Positions 18,344 through 26,128 are shown, counted from the first letter of the stretch. The stretch: 64,000 nucleotides of DNA from Methanobacterium paludis (GCF_000214725.1 NC_015574.1:744001-808000); one strand, 5' to 3'. Notes: a model not told the origin generated them from the letters alone. Made by a program: numbers and translations.

Positions 18344-19824
18344 ATTCAGATTTAAAGTCAAAGATAAACCAGTTATGGGACAAGTTCTGGAGCGGAGGGA
18401 TATCAAACCCACTCCAGGCAATAGAGCAGATGTCCTACCTATTATTCATGAAACAGCTCGAAGACGAGGACAACTCCCGGGAGCAGAACTCCAGATTAAA
18501 CAAAAAAGATTTCAAATCTCTATTTGAAGGTTGTCCAGACTGTAAGTGGTCTGTGTGGACCAACTACCCATCTGAAAAGATCCTGGACCATGTCAGGGAC
18601 AAGGTCTTTCCATTCATGAGAAACCTGGGCGGTGATGATTCACTCTACGCCAAGTATATGAAAGATTCAGTTTTTGCAATTCCCACCCCGTCCCTTTTAG
18701 TTGAGGCCGTGAAGATCATAAACGGCATGCACATCAAAGAACAGAACAGGGACACCAAAGGAGACCTCTACGAGTACCTGCTCTCAGAGCTCACAACCTC
18801 CGGAAAAAACGGCCAGTTTCGAACACCCCGCCACATCATCAAGATGATGGTGGAACTTGTAGACCCAAAAATAGGCGACATCATCTGTGACCCTGCCTGC
18901 GGAACAGCAGGATTTCTTATAAACGCTTACAATTACATTTTAAGAGAAAACACTTCAGAAGATTTCATAAAACAGGATGATGAAGGCAACGAGTACAACT
19001 TCAAAGGAGACAAACTGGACGATGAGGACTGGAAACTCCTCAAGGATAAAACACTCCATGGCTACGACTTCGACCGTACCATGACCCGGATATCCCTCAT
19101 GAACCTCATGATGCACGGAATCATAGAACCCAACATAGAACAGCTGAACACACTTTCCACCCGCTATGAGGAAGATAAAAGCTACGATGTTGTCTTAGCC
19201 AACCCACCATTCAAAGGAAGCATAGATAAAGCTGAGATAAATGAAAACTTCACCATCAAAACCACCAAGACAGAAATTTTATTTCTGGAACTCATGTACA
19301 ACATCTTAGTCAGCGGGGGAAGATGTGCAGTAATCGTGCCCCAGGGAGTGCTTTTTGGAAACAGCAAAGCACATAAGGGCATAAGAAAAAAACTTTTAGA
19401 AGACTGCAGACTGGACGCTGTGATCTCAATGCCTTCAGGCGTTTTCAAACCCTACGCTGGAGTTTCAACAGGAATACTGGTCTTCACTAAGGGAGAACCT
19501 ACCAAAAAAGTATGGTTCTATGATATGGAAGCAGACGGCTACAGCCTTGATGATAAAAGAAATTTCATTGATGGTAAAGGGGACATACCAGACATCGTCG
19601 AGAAGTTCAAAAACAGGGAAAATGAAGATCTACAGGACAGGAAGGCCAAATGTTTCTTCGTACCATTTGAAGAAATAAAAGAGAATGATTACGGTCTCAG
19701 CATCTCTAACTACAAGGAGATCGAGTATGAGGAAGTTGAGTACGAAGCTCCGGAAGTGATTAAAGGAAAAATCTTGGAATTAGAAGAAAAAATAGTTCAG
19801 GGATTAAAAGAATTGGATATTTAA
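18337..19824 (+). CDS. hsdM: type I restriction-modification methyltransferase subunit (N6-adenine)
   Basis: A 495-residue N6-adenine DNA methyltransferase that protects host DNA and forms the core of the type I complex. The N-terminal helical domain starts LKSKINQLWDKFWSG. The S-adenosylmethionine motif DPACGTAGFL lies near residue 185. The catalytic NPPF motif lies near residue 288 (VVLANPPFKG). GQFRTPRHIIKMMV and the FKPYAGVSTGILVF segment are also typical. The C-terminus has a helical tail that contacts HsdS. It starts inside the end of hsdS. The gene order S before M, with R three genes upstream, is less common than the usual R-M-S or M-S-R. All catalytic motifs are intact. Confidence 0.95.
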   Translation: MLDSDLKSKINQLWDKFWSGGISNPLQAIEQMSYLLFMKQLEDEDNSREQNSRLNKKDFKSLFEGCPDCKWSVWTNYPSEKILDHVRDKVFPFMRNLGGDDSLYAKYMKDSVFAIPTPSLLVEAVKIINGMHIKEQNRDTKGDLYEYLLSELTTSGKNGQFRTPRHIIKMMVELVDPKIGDIICDPACGTAGFLINAYNYILRENTSEDFIKQDDEGNEYNFKGDKLDDEDWKLLKDKTLHGYDFDRTMTRISLMNLMMHGIIEPNIEQLNTLSTRYEEDKSYDVVLANPPFKGSIDKAEINENFTIKTTKTEILFLELMYNILVSGGRCAVIVPQGVLFGNSKAHKGIRKKLLEDCRLDAVISMPSGVFKPYAGVSTGILVFTKGEPTKKVWFYDMEADGYSLDDKRNFIDGKGDIPDIVEKFKNRENEDLQDRKAKCFFVPFEEIKENDYGLSISNYKEIEYEEVEYEAPEVIKGKILELEEKIVQGLKELDI

Positions 19825-20375
19825 GAAGTCAATTATATCTTATAATATCCATTTTTACTTCAATTTTTCTTTCATAATTTTTTAAATAACTATTTGAAGC
19901 TCTTTTTTAAATTAAGGAAATATTTTTGTAACTATCTGAATACAAAAATTTTTATTCCCACATTATGCACATTATGCACAAAAACATTAGTGTAAAAAAG
20001 CTCAAAAGTGGTAAAAAAAGTTGTAACTTTAGTTGCAGTAAATTGGTAGCAAAGTAACAAAGTAACAAAGTAACAAAGTCATTAGCGGAAGATTTATAAA
20101 TATTAAAATTTTATAAGATACTATGAAATATTTGGAAGAGTAATGTTTTGTTAAGAACATAGTTTTTGATAAGCAAGATAGTTTTGTGAAATTCTTTCTT
20201 CTGCATCAGCTGAAGAAGATTTATAGAAATAAAACGCATGCTTTCAGCAAATATGCTTCTCATGTTCAGTGATGCTTTTTCCAAGGATAAAATGGAGACT
20301 TTCAATGTTTAAAATTAAGAATAAGTCTAAACCTCAAAATCCCAGAATTATCCAAAATAAAGACTGGGTGATCTT
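19825..20375. other. intergenic with short tandem repeats
   Basis: 550 bases after hsdM. CATTATGCA is repeated twice in tandem at 19961-19978, and AAAGTAAC three times at 20051-20074. A 43-codon open stretch around 20140-20270 has no start codon and is not recognised. The last 30 bases hold the GGTGAT ribosome site of the next gene. Confidence 0.5.
20051..20074. repeat. AAAGTAAC x3 tandem octamer
   Basis: Three exact copies of an 8-base unit (20051-20058, 20059-20066, 20067-20074) followed by a partial fourth copy, AAAGTC. It may be a slippage product or a binding array. Confidence 0.7.
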
Positions 20376-21002
20376 TTGAAATACATCTTCTTAGATGAAT
20401 CAGGAGACTTAGGGTTTGGTAGAAGTAATTACTTTGTTATAGCTGCGTTATGCACCAAAAATCCAAAACCAATTTACAATTGCATAAACAGAATAAAAAA
20501 ATCAACGACCAAGAAATATCATAAAACCCATGAATTACATTTCTCTGAATCCGAACACAAACTAAGAAGGAGAGTTTTAGAGTGTTTGAACAGTAAGGAT
20601 ATGCAGATATCTTATTTACTGTTAAATAAAACTAGTTTCATGAAAAATTCTCATCTAATCTCGAAATTAGGAACTTTTAAAGATTCTCTTTTCATGTTCT
20701 TAATTTCAGAAACACTTAAAGAATTTGAGATTAGGGGTAATCCTAACATTTTAATCGATAAATATCTCTCTAAAAATGAAATAGATAAGTTTAACCAAGA
20801 ATTTAGTGAAATAATCCTTCGTAAGGGGCATGATGTTTATATTAAAAGGGATATTGAAACAGAACATGTGTCCTCATGGGAAAATAAAGGTATTCAAGCA
20901 GCAGATTTTATTGCGGGAGCTGTTCATGTCAGGTTTAGGGACAATAATCCCAATTTATACAAAATAATATCTCCTAAAGTAAAATATAAAATAATTTTAT
21001 GA
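20376..21002 (+). CDS. DUF3800 domain protein
   Basis: A 208-residue protein of the DUF3800 family, thought to have an RNase H-like fold. The N-terminal YIFLDESGDLGFG motif carries Asp and Glu in the positions expected for metal ligands. LIDKYLSKNE in the middle and GIQAADFIAGAVHVRF near the end supply further conserved Asp residues. The start is TTG at 20376 with GGTGAT a few bases before. DUF3800 genes are frequent in defence islands and mobile elements of bacteria and archaea, and this one directly follows a type I R-M locus and precedes a cluster of small RNAs. A nuclease role is plausible but unproven. Confidence 0.8.
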   Translation: MKYIFLDESGDLGFGRSNYFVIAALCTKNPKPIYNCINRIKKSTTKKYHKTHELHFSESEHKLRRRVLECLNSKDMQISYLLLNKTSFMKNSHLISKLGTFKDSLFMFLISETLKEFEIRGNPNILIDKYLSKNEIDKFNQEFSEIILRKGHDVYIKRDIETEHVSSWENKGIQAADFIAGAVHVRFRDNNPNLYKIISPKVKYKIIL

Positions 21003-21018
21003 AAATAAAAGCGAAAAA

Positions 21019-21085
21019 GTGAACCCCACCGTACTCGTCCCACTCCACATACGTGGACATCATCCTTTCTGGGGGACTTACTCAC
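21019..21085 (-). ncRNA. small structured RNA A1 (67 nt)
   Basis: Read on the minus strand, it begins GTGAGTAAGTCC and ends GGTTCAC, whose ends pair (GUGAGU with GUUCAC). GTCC pairs with GGAC inside, around a central hairpin TCCAC-GTAT-GTGGA. A strong TATA box (CTTTATATATAAAA, about 21105-21120) lies about 27 bases before the 5' end, and a TTTTT tract follows the 3' end directly. A2 at 22561 aligns over all 67 positions with no gap and carries three compensatory changes in the central hairpin. No open frame fits. I do not recognise it as a known RNA family. Confidence 0.7.
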
Positions 21086-21175
21086 TTGATTATTATTATT
21101 ACAAATTTTATATATAAAGTTTACTACCTTTTTTTTACTTCTTTATTGCCGCTAAAATCAATAAAAAATAGGTTT

Positions 21176-21243
21176 TTATTGGGCAGCCGATGAGAAACCA
21201 CCGCAGGAGGATTAATTCCTACTGCTTTGTTTAGTTATTTTAT
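21176..21243 (-). ncRNA. possible small RNA C
   Basis: The minus strand has a TATA box (TTTATATAATACTG, centre about 21269), then about 25 bases later a GC-richer segment with the hairpin GCAG-AGGA/TCCT-CTGC (21203-21225), then a T-rich run (CCTATTTTTTATT, about 21163-21175). This resembles the promoter-hairpin-T-tract layout of A1, but there is no second copy here to test conservation. On the plus strand it could instead be a leader. Confidence 0.3.
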
Positions 21244-21316
21244 GTATAAAGATCATAATCAGTATTATATAAATATGTGATTTATTACAATTTTTTCTTA
21301 TAAGAAAGGTGGTATT

Positions 21317-21445
21317 GTGAATAAGAAAAAGTTGTAAGATTGTGAATTTGAGAAACTGACGAGAGAAGCTTTGGATAAATACGAAAAGGGGAAGTTTAAG
21401 AAAATGAGCCCTCAGAAATTCCTTAAAAAACTGGCTAAATTGTAG
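21317..21445 (+). pseudogene. small antitoxin-like gene with in-frame stop
   Basis: A strong AGGTGGT site precedes GTG 21317. The frame reads MNKKKL, then TAA at codon 7, then 35 more codons to TAG, including FEKLTREALDKYEKGKFKK and MSPQKFLKKLAKL. The amphipathic, Lys/Glu-rich helix with a terminal FL-KL motif resembles small Phd/RelB-like antitoxins of archaea. No toxin gene is adjacent. The premature stop suggests decay. This is a pattern-based call only. Confidence 0.35.
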
Positions 21446-21740
21446 TTAAGGAAAAACTTCACTTCATTGACTATTTTTTACATGGTTTTATTTGATATCC
21501 ACTTTGAAAATTTTTTTACTAAAATTTCAGTAAGTTTCAGTACTGTAAATCATCTTAATCATGATATTAAATTGTATATTATAAAAAAGCAAGATAATTA
21601 ATTTTTATTGGGTAATAAATCAAATTTTAATTTTTATTTTTCAAAAAAACCCATTATTAACCGAAAAATTTAAATAAAAAGAGAGATAAATAATGTATCA
21701 TATAATCCAAAACATGAGAATGAGTTTTATGTAATTAAAA

Positions 21741-21850
21741 GGGTTTAGGGAAACATACACAAGAAAATTAAAGTCAGCACTGGTTGGTACGACTTTACCT
21801 TGCTTTAGGTGAAGTATAACTATTATACTATATAATAATTTCCTTAACCC
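21741..21850 (+). ncRNA. cloverleaf-like structured leader D upstream of the DUF2188 gene
   Basis: A closing stem (GGGTTTAGGGAA 21741-21752 with TTCCTTAACCC up to 21850; 11 pairs, one T-T mismatch, one G-U) encloses three hairpins: TAAAGTC/GACTTTA (21769-21797), CCT/AGG (21798-21809) and AGTATAA-CTA-TTATACT (21813-21829). The G-U pair favours the plus strand. It ends 56 bases before the ATG at 21907. A TATAAT lies at 21701, and TTTAAATA (about 21668) is a second promoter candidate. No T-tract follows, so it looks like a 5' leader rather than a free RNA. No known riboswitch or tRNA consensus matches. Confidence 0.5.
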
Positions 21851-21906
21851 ATTCACATGAAACATCATACGCACTAACCAGGTCTAATAATAAACGAGGT
21901 TAATTC

Positions 21907-22149
21907 ATGACAAAAAAGAAAAGCAGTATACATGTTGTTTCTAATGAAGCTATAGGAAAATGGCAAGTCGAAAAAGAAGGCGCTAAAAGAGCCTCAAGAA
22001 ATTGTGATACAAAAGCTGAAGCAGTAGCTGCTGCAAAAGCACAGGGTAAAAAAGAGAAAGTTGAAGTGTTAACCCATAACAAAGACGGTAAAATCAGAGA
22101 CAGGGTAAGCTATGGGGATGATAACTCTCCTCCAAAAGATAAAAATTAA
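21907..22149 (+). CDS. DUF2188 family protein
   Basis: An 80-residue, strongly basic protein of the DUF2188 family. The pattern is typical: HVVSNEAIGKWQVEKEGAKR, then a helix KAEAVAAAKAQGKK, then a short strand pair HNKDGKIRDRVSYG and a charged, disordered end. Family members are small and of unknown role, and are often found on mobile or accessory DNA. GAGG precedes the ATG. It lies downstream of the folded leader D, which may control its expression, and in the middle of the small-RNA cluster, so a nucleic-acid-binding role is conceivable but not shown. Confidence 0.8.
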   Translation: MTKKKSSIHVVSNEAIGKWQVEKEGAKRASRNCDTKAEAVAAAKAQGKKEKVEVLTHNKDGKIRDRVSYGDDNSPPKDKN

Positions 22150-22188
22150 CGCTTATCTTTGTTTTCTTGTGCATTTTTTGCCCCGTAA

Positions 22189-22425
22189 ATTAGAATAGAT
22201 AAATCAAAGGGAAAACAAGTTTTAAGACAGAGATTTGATGATTATTTCTTAAGCAACTTGAAAAAGGATTTTATAAACAAAAAAGTTGAATTTATCATAG
22301 TTTCTCACATTCATGGTCAGGACTTCAATTTGAGGATATGCTTGCATGGTCCTAATTCCAAAAATTCGAACATAAAAACAGTTCTTACGATATGTTATCG
22401 TTTGATTGCAATTTCTTTAAGTTAA
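22189..22425 (+). pseudogene. possible gene remnant without a start codon
   Basis: A 78-codon open frame begins directly after a TAA and lacks an ATG, GTG or TTG with a ribosome site. Parts have coding flavour, such as RQRFDDYFLSNLKKDF and FIIVSHIHGQDFNLRICLHG. It may be the end of a lost gene. Its last bases coincide with the conserved flank shared by the B elements. I do not recognise the family. Confidence 0.25.
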
Positions 22426-22436
22426 ACAAAGAATAA

Positions 22437-22503
22437 GAGTCCAGCACCTGGAAGTACTAAAGGCGTGCACCTCAAGGTACACTGACTTTTAGGTTTTACC
22501 TGT
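22437..22503 (-). ncRNA. small structured RNA B1 (about 67 nt)
   Basis: On the minus strand a TATA box (AATTATATACT, centre about 22526) is followed after about 25 bases by AGGTAAAACCT, a hairpin GTGTACC-TTGA-GGTGCAC (7 pairs, one G-U, intact only on this strand), the single-stranded TTTAGTACTTCC, and the end GGACTC followed by TTATTCTTTG. It shares most of its sequence with B2 at 22798, including about 40 bases beyond the 3' end. No coding potential is visible. Confidence 0.55.
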
Positions 22504-22560
22504 AATAATGAATTAGTAACTTAGTATATAATTTTTTTTTGTCAAAGAAGTAAGTATTAG

Positions 22561-22627
22561 GTGAACCCATTCCTACTTGTCCCACCCCGTGTCCACGGGC
22601 CTCATTCTTTCGAAAGGACTTACTCAC
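22561..22627 (-). ncRNA. small structured RNA A2 (67 nt)
   Basis: Second copy of A. On the minus strand it begins GTGAGTAAGTCC and ends GGTTCAC, identical ends to A1. The central hairpin is CCCGT-GGAC-ACGGG against TCCAC-GTAT-GTGGA in A1: three of five base pairs have changed on both sides and still pair. A TATA box (CTTTATATATTTG, about 22652-22664) lies about 30 bases before the 5' end. Unlike A1, no long T-tract follows at once; the next bases are pyrimidine-rich. It sits between B1 and B2, with the TATA of B1 just downstream. Confidence 0.7.
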
Positions 22628-22797
22628 TGTTGTTCAATTTTCTGAAGTTTCAAATATATAAAGTTAGTTTACCTCCAAATTTTATGAGTCAGCCAAAAAT
22701 TGGGGATAATAAAAAGGAATAAATTTAGGAAAGAGCTCAAAAAAATAAGCATTATCTATCATTGGATTGCAAATTTCTTTAAATAAATAAAAAATAA

Positions 22798-22857
22798 GAG
22801 TTTGCACCTGGAAGTACTAAAACCGTACACAGAGTACACGGACTCCCAGGTTTACTC
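22798..22857 (-). ncRNA. small structured RNA B2 (60 nt)
   Basis: Second copy of B. On the minus strand GAGT pairs with terminal ACTC, ACCTGG pairs with CCAGGT, and CCGTGTAC-TCT-GTGTACGG forms an 8-pair hairpin with two G-U pairs that would be mismatches on the other strand. ACTC is followed by TTATTTTTTATTT, a good archaeal terminator. The promoter is weaker than those of A1, A2 and B1; TTAAATTAA at about 22884 is a candidate. It lies just past the 3' end of the CPBP protease gene, so it could also be processed from that operon's transcript. Confidence 0.55.
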
Positions 22858-22905
22858 AATATTGAGATTTGCTTTTGTTTTAGGTTTAATTTAACATCCA
22901 TTATC

Positions 22906-23673
22906 TTATATCAGCAGAGATAATACGAGGGGAAACATAACGTGTAATACTATATCTGCGGAGAAATGGCCTATCATTGCAGATTCTAATCCTTTCTTCC
23001 AGTAAAGCCATCCGAATATTATTCCACCAACTCCGTTGAGTAAAACGGCTCTAACAATTATTAGGGGTGTAATGGAAGTTAGGGTGCCGGTTATGGGTAG
23101 ATGTCCCAGACCGAATATAACGGCCGTGATAATAATGGCCAACCAGATACCGATATCAGTTGGTTTTCCATCTGCTGTTTTTTTAATTTTGAAAATTATC
23201 CATACGACTAAGGTCATCAAGAATAATCTAAGTAATATCTCTTCTCCTATTCCCCCATAAAAAGATGCTAAAAATCCTTTCCAAATCGGTACAGATATTT
23301 CTGCATTCTGGAAAATACTGGATACTGGTGTAAAAAGGAAACTTAATAAAATAATTAGTATACCTGATAGAATTCCCAGACCGATGGAAATACCTAATAT
23401 TGATTTCAGATAATTTCTTATTTTTTTACCTTCTAACCAACCTTCCAATATGGGTAAATTGAATCCGACACGTTTATATAAGGATAAACCGATGAAGATG
23501 GCTATTGAAAATATTACCAATGTCTGTATTAATTGTGCAATTAGTACGAAAGGTGTGAAAATTTCTGTTAAACCCGGACTAATAGCTAAAGTATATGGTA
23601 AAACCATTAAAGTTGTAATAAGACTTGCAATAAGAAGAACAACAAATAATTTCCAGTTGATATTAATTTTCAT
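22906..23673 (-). CDS. CPBP-family intramembrane metalloprotease
   Basis: A 255-residue membrane protein with about eight hydrophobic segments. It belongs to the CPBP/CAAX protease (Abi) family: the diagnostic EExxxR is Glu144-Glu145-Ile-Leu-Leu-Arg149, followed by His191 (GLGHLPIT) and His236 (IGHFSAD), the metal-binding set. Members of the family process prenylated proteins in eukaryotes, and in prokaryotes act in bacteriocin immunity, peptide maturation or protein quality control. GAGGTG precedes the ATG. It is the last gene of a minus-strand set with an XRE regulator and a DUF2178 membrane protein, 62 bases after the regulator. Confidence 0.9.
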   Translation of the reverse strand: MKININWKLFVVLLIASLITTLMVLPYTLAISPGLTEIFTPFVLIAQLIQTLVIFSIAIFIGLSLYKRVGFNLPILEGWLEGKKIRNYLKSILGISIGLGILSGILIILLSFLFTPVSSIFQNAEISVPIWKGFLASFYGGIGEEILLRLFLMTLVVWIIFKIKKTADGKPTDIGIWLAIIITAVIFGLGHLPITGTLTSITPLIIVRAVLLNGVGGIIFGWLYWKKGLESAMIGHFSADIVLHVMFPLVLSLLI

Positions 23674-23735
23674 TATAACTCACCTCTTTTGAAGAATATA
23701 TCAAAATATTTTTTTCATTCATCATCAAGGATTTT

Positions 23736-23930
23736 TCATTCATCATCCTGGAAGATATCTTCTATCTGTACTTTAAAAAATCTGGCTATTTTAAAGGCCA
23801 GACCTAACGAAGGGTCATATTTAAGCTTTTCAATAGCAATGATAGTTTGTCTAGTTACTTTGAGCTCTTTTGCTAATTCCTCTTGAGTTAGGTCATGCAT
23901 TGCTCGATATACTTTTAATTTATTTTTCAT
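23736..23930 (-). CDS. XRE-family helix-turn-helix regulator (short, YozG type)
   Basis: A 64-residue protein that is only a helix-turn-helix domain: DLTQEELAKELKVTRQTIIAIEKLKYDPSLGLAFKIA covers the five helices, with recognition helix TRQTIIAIE. This short type is usually encoded next to a DUF2178-like or CPBP-type membrane protein in archaea and Firmicutes, which is the case here on both sides. It probably controls its own operon. An AT-rich set of AGTA/TACT half-sites around the promoter at 24370-24415 could be its operator. The ATG is clear, but no strong Shine-Dalgarno sequence precedes it. Confidence 0.9.
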   Translation of the reverse strand: MKNKLKVYRAMHDLTQEELAKELKVTRQTIIAIEKLKYDPSLGLAFKIARFFKVQIEDIFQDDE

Positions 23931-23942
23931 AATTTTTTGTCC

Positions 23943-24353
23943 CTATAAATATCTCATTTTGTAGTATGTACGTGATATGATGGATAATGTAACGCCAAAA
24001 AGTGCTGTTATTAATAAAACGTAACCTGTAACTAAAAATTGGGGATAAACATTTCTCAGGGAGACTATAATCAATCCTACATAAATTATCGTCCCAATAA
24101 ACGCCCCAAGAGCTATTGTAGAAGATTTTTCATTGATCAATTGGGTTCTTTCATCTTCTACAATTTCATCGTTATTTTGAAACATTTCTGTGATATCATT
24201 TCTATGGATGTAGACTACAGGTAGAATTGCTATCGCAGTTATTAAGGCTAGTACAACTAATGTAACATTTGCCAATACTAATCCTGCAACCCACAAAACA
24301 GTTTGAATTGCCGATGCTATGATTAATATATTTTTTAAATTTTTTAGATTCAT
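23943..24353 (-). CDS. DUF2178 membrane protein
   Basis: A 136-residue protein with four membrane segments in two pairs, separated by a charged cytoplasmic loop containing the family signature EDERTQLINEKSS (DUF2178). I start it at ATG 24353, six bases after AGAGGTG; a GTG nine bases earlier would overlap that ribosome site. It is followed after 12 bases by the XRE regulator, and the pair is a recurrent two-gene module whose role is unknown. It is the first gene of the operon. Confidence 0.8.
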   Translation of the reverse strand: MNLKNLKNILIIASAIQTVLWVAGLVLANVTLVVLALITAIAILPVVYIHRNDITEMFQNNDEIVEDERTQLINEKSSTIALGAFIGTIIYVGLIIVSLRNVYPQFLVTGYVLLITALFGVTLSIISRTYYKMRYL

Positions 24354-24390
24354 AAACTTCACCTCTTGTATAGTATACTTTACATAATGT

Positions 24391-24400
24391 TATATATAAT
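24391..24400 (-). promoter_or_regulatory. TATA box of the DUF2178-XRE-CPBP operon
   Basis: On the minus strand AATTATATATAAC lies about 25 bases before a start near 24370, leaving a short leader with AGAGGTG. Inverted ATAGTA/TACTAT half-sites flank it (24371-24378 and 24410-24417), a possible regulator binding site. Confidence 0.55.
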
Positions 24401-24417
24401 TTACTATATGTAATGGT

Positions 24418-24793
24418 TTATTTACTTATGCTGCAATGGAATTAGAAATGGATTTCTAGAAGCGTAAACTAATCTATGGTACTTTTTAAGTTTTAATTAT
24501 CAAATTCATTTATTATCAGGAATTATTACCTAAATAAGAATCAAAATGAAAGTTTGATCTTCAATTGAAATTCTCTTTCAATCTCCTCAGAAATGATTAA
24601 ACGACAAAGTTTTATAGGTAGAGGGATATGATTAGAAACAAACATGTTTATTGCTTAGAGTAAATTCCTGAAACAATGATTGTAGATAAAAGAAGTGATA
24701 TCTCTCCAATTCATGATAATTAATCGTATTTTAAATTTTTATGTAACTTATATTAGTGCAGGACCAATCCATATTTACATTAGAGGCAGAAAA
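24418..24793. other. intergenic, nothing firm
   Basis: About 375 bases between divergent genes. It is AT-rich with no repeat or strong hairpin. TAACTTATATTAG near 24745-24757 is a possible TATA region for the following plus-strand gene. Confidence 0.4.
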
Positions 24794-25165
24794 ATGGTAA
24801 AGTTAGAAGAAAAACAAAGAAAGGTTAAAGAAAAGTTCCAGGAAATAGCTGACGAGATTAAGGATCAGACCATTTATACAGTGAGTCTTTCACCAAACAG
24901 CAAGAGATTCTTTCTGGATTATGTGGATAAAGATTCAAAATATCATAAGTCCTTTGATGATTACCTGGACATGGTAGCTGGAAAGATTGCAGAAGAGTTG
25001 AAGGTTTGTGAGGAAGTCACATTGAAAGATGTAACTGATAAATTAAATGATTTAGAAGACTCTGACTTTTTGAAGCCTACAGAGGACAGGGTTTTCATTG
25101 AAATTCCACTGGCAGATGATTTAGAAGAGATTAAAGAAAGAGTTAAAAAGATATTAAGTCCTTAA
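24794..25165 (+). CDS. small acidic helical protein, unknown
   Basis: A 123-residue soluble protein with a high Glu/Asp/Lys content. An N-terminal coiled coil (EEKQRKVKEKFQEIADEIKD) is followed by a mixed region with FFLDYVDKDSKYHKSFDDYLDMVAGKIAEELKV and a second helical part ending ERVKKIL. I choose ATG 24794, with GAGG seven bases upstream. An upstream extension to 24695 would add 33 hydrophobic residues with no ribosome site, overlapping the likely promoter. No known family is recognised. It stands alone. Confidence 0.6.
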   Translation: MVKLEEKQRKVKEKFQEIADEIKDQTIYTVSLSPNSKRFFLDYVDKDSKYHKSFDDYLDMVAGKIAEELKVCEEVTLKDVTDKLNDLEDSDFLKPTEDRVFIEIPLADDLEEIKERVKKILSP

Positions 25166-25282
25166 TAACTTTAATAAATATACTAATCAAATTAAAGATT
25201 TAATAATTCATTTGTATACTTTCGTCACGAAAAACTTAAAAATTAAAACTCAAAATCTATTTAATATCTGGGGATTGTTTAA

Positions 25283-25837
25283 ATGCAGGAATGTGTCATG
25301 ATATTCATAGATGGGGCAAACCTCTTCCATGGATGTAACAACTACAAAAAAGGCTACAAATTAGACCTATTAAAACTAAGGGATGAGCTAACAGCAGGCA
25401 GAAAACTTGTGGATGTGCACCACTATGGAGCCATCCCCGCGAAAAGTTCTGAAAGGTTTGCAGGCCAGAAACGATTTCTGGACATGCTCCGCTACAACGG
25501 CTTCAAAGTTTCTGCAATTCCCCTTAAAACCCACCGTGTGACTGTGAAATGTGAGTACTGTGGAATGGAAAACCAGACAACTGAACAGGTTGAAAAGGGT
25601 GTTGATATTGCACTTGCCACTGATCTTATATCCTTTGCAATGGACAACCAGTACGATACAGCTATCATTGTTTCAGGTGACTACGATTACTTCAGGGCAA
25701 TTGAAGAGGTTCAAAGACGAGGTAAACGGGTTGAAATAGCTTATTTCTTAAATGAGGGAATAAGTGAGGAATTCATACAATTTGCTGATAAATTTGTATC
25801 TTTAAATTCAATTGCAGATAAGATCAGTAAAGAATAA
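25283..25837 (+). CDS. NYN-domain (PIN-like) ribonuclease family protein
   Basis: A 184-residue protein of the NYN/LabA-like (DUF88) family with the PIN nuclease fold. Acidic metal ligands are visible in FIDGANLFHG (Asp10), EKGVDIALATDL and VSGDYDYFRAIE. A CxxC pair (CEYCGMENQ) in the middle may bind zinc or stabilise a loop. Members are presumed single-strand RNA nucleases. GGGGAT precedes the ATG. The catalytic set is intact, so activity is likely, but the RNA target is unknown. Confidence 0.85.
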   Translation: MQECVMIFIDGANLFHGCNNYKKGYKLDLLKLRDELTAGRKLVDVHHYGAIPAKSSERFAGQKRFLDMLRYNGFKVSAIPLKTHRVTVKCEYCGMENQTTEQVEKGVDIALATDLISFAMDNQYDTAIIVSGDYDYFRAIEEVQRRGKRVEIAYFLNEGISEEFIQFADKFVSLNSIADKISKE

Positions 25838-26128
25838 TTGCAGATATAGATCAGTAAAAAATGGGTTTTTGTTGGAGCAATCAGCAATCTTCATTCTCTT
25901 TTAAGATCATACGGGCAACCATAAAGTTAGGATTAAGTATATATCTTGATCAACAACAACTAATATTATAAGATACAATAAAGTAACATAACTTTTTGAA
26001 TTGGAAGTCATTTCATCATTTGTGTAATCATAAACGTTTTAAATATCCTCTAAAAACTTAGTTAAAAATAGAAAATAGATAAAATATGCTTTTTTAAAAG
26101 AAAATTTTAAAAAAAAGGGGTGTGTGTT

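Noticed and set aside
20111..20305. 64-codon minus-strand frame
   Set aside because: No ribosome site and no recognisable sequence. The opposite strand shows an equally weak open stretch.
21019..21085. A1/A2 as C/D-box guide RNAs
   Set aside because: No RTGATGA and CTGA pair at the ends. GATGATG occurs in A1 but is not conserved in A2.
21741..21850. Cloverleaf D as a tRNA
   Set aside because: The closing stem is too long (12 positions), there is no anticodon arm of normal size, no TTC loop and no CCA-type end. GGTTGGTA alone recalls a D-loop.
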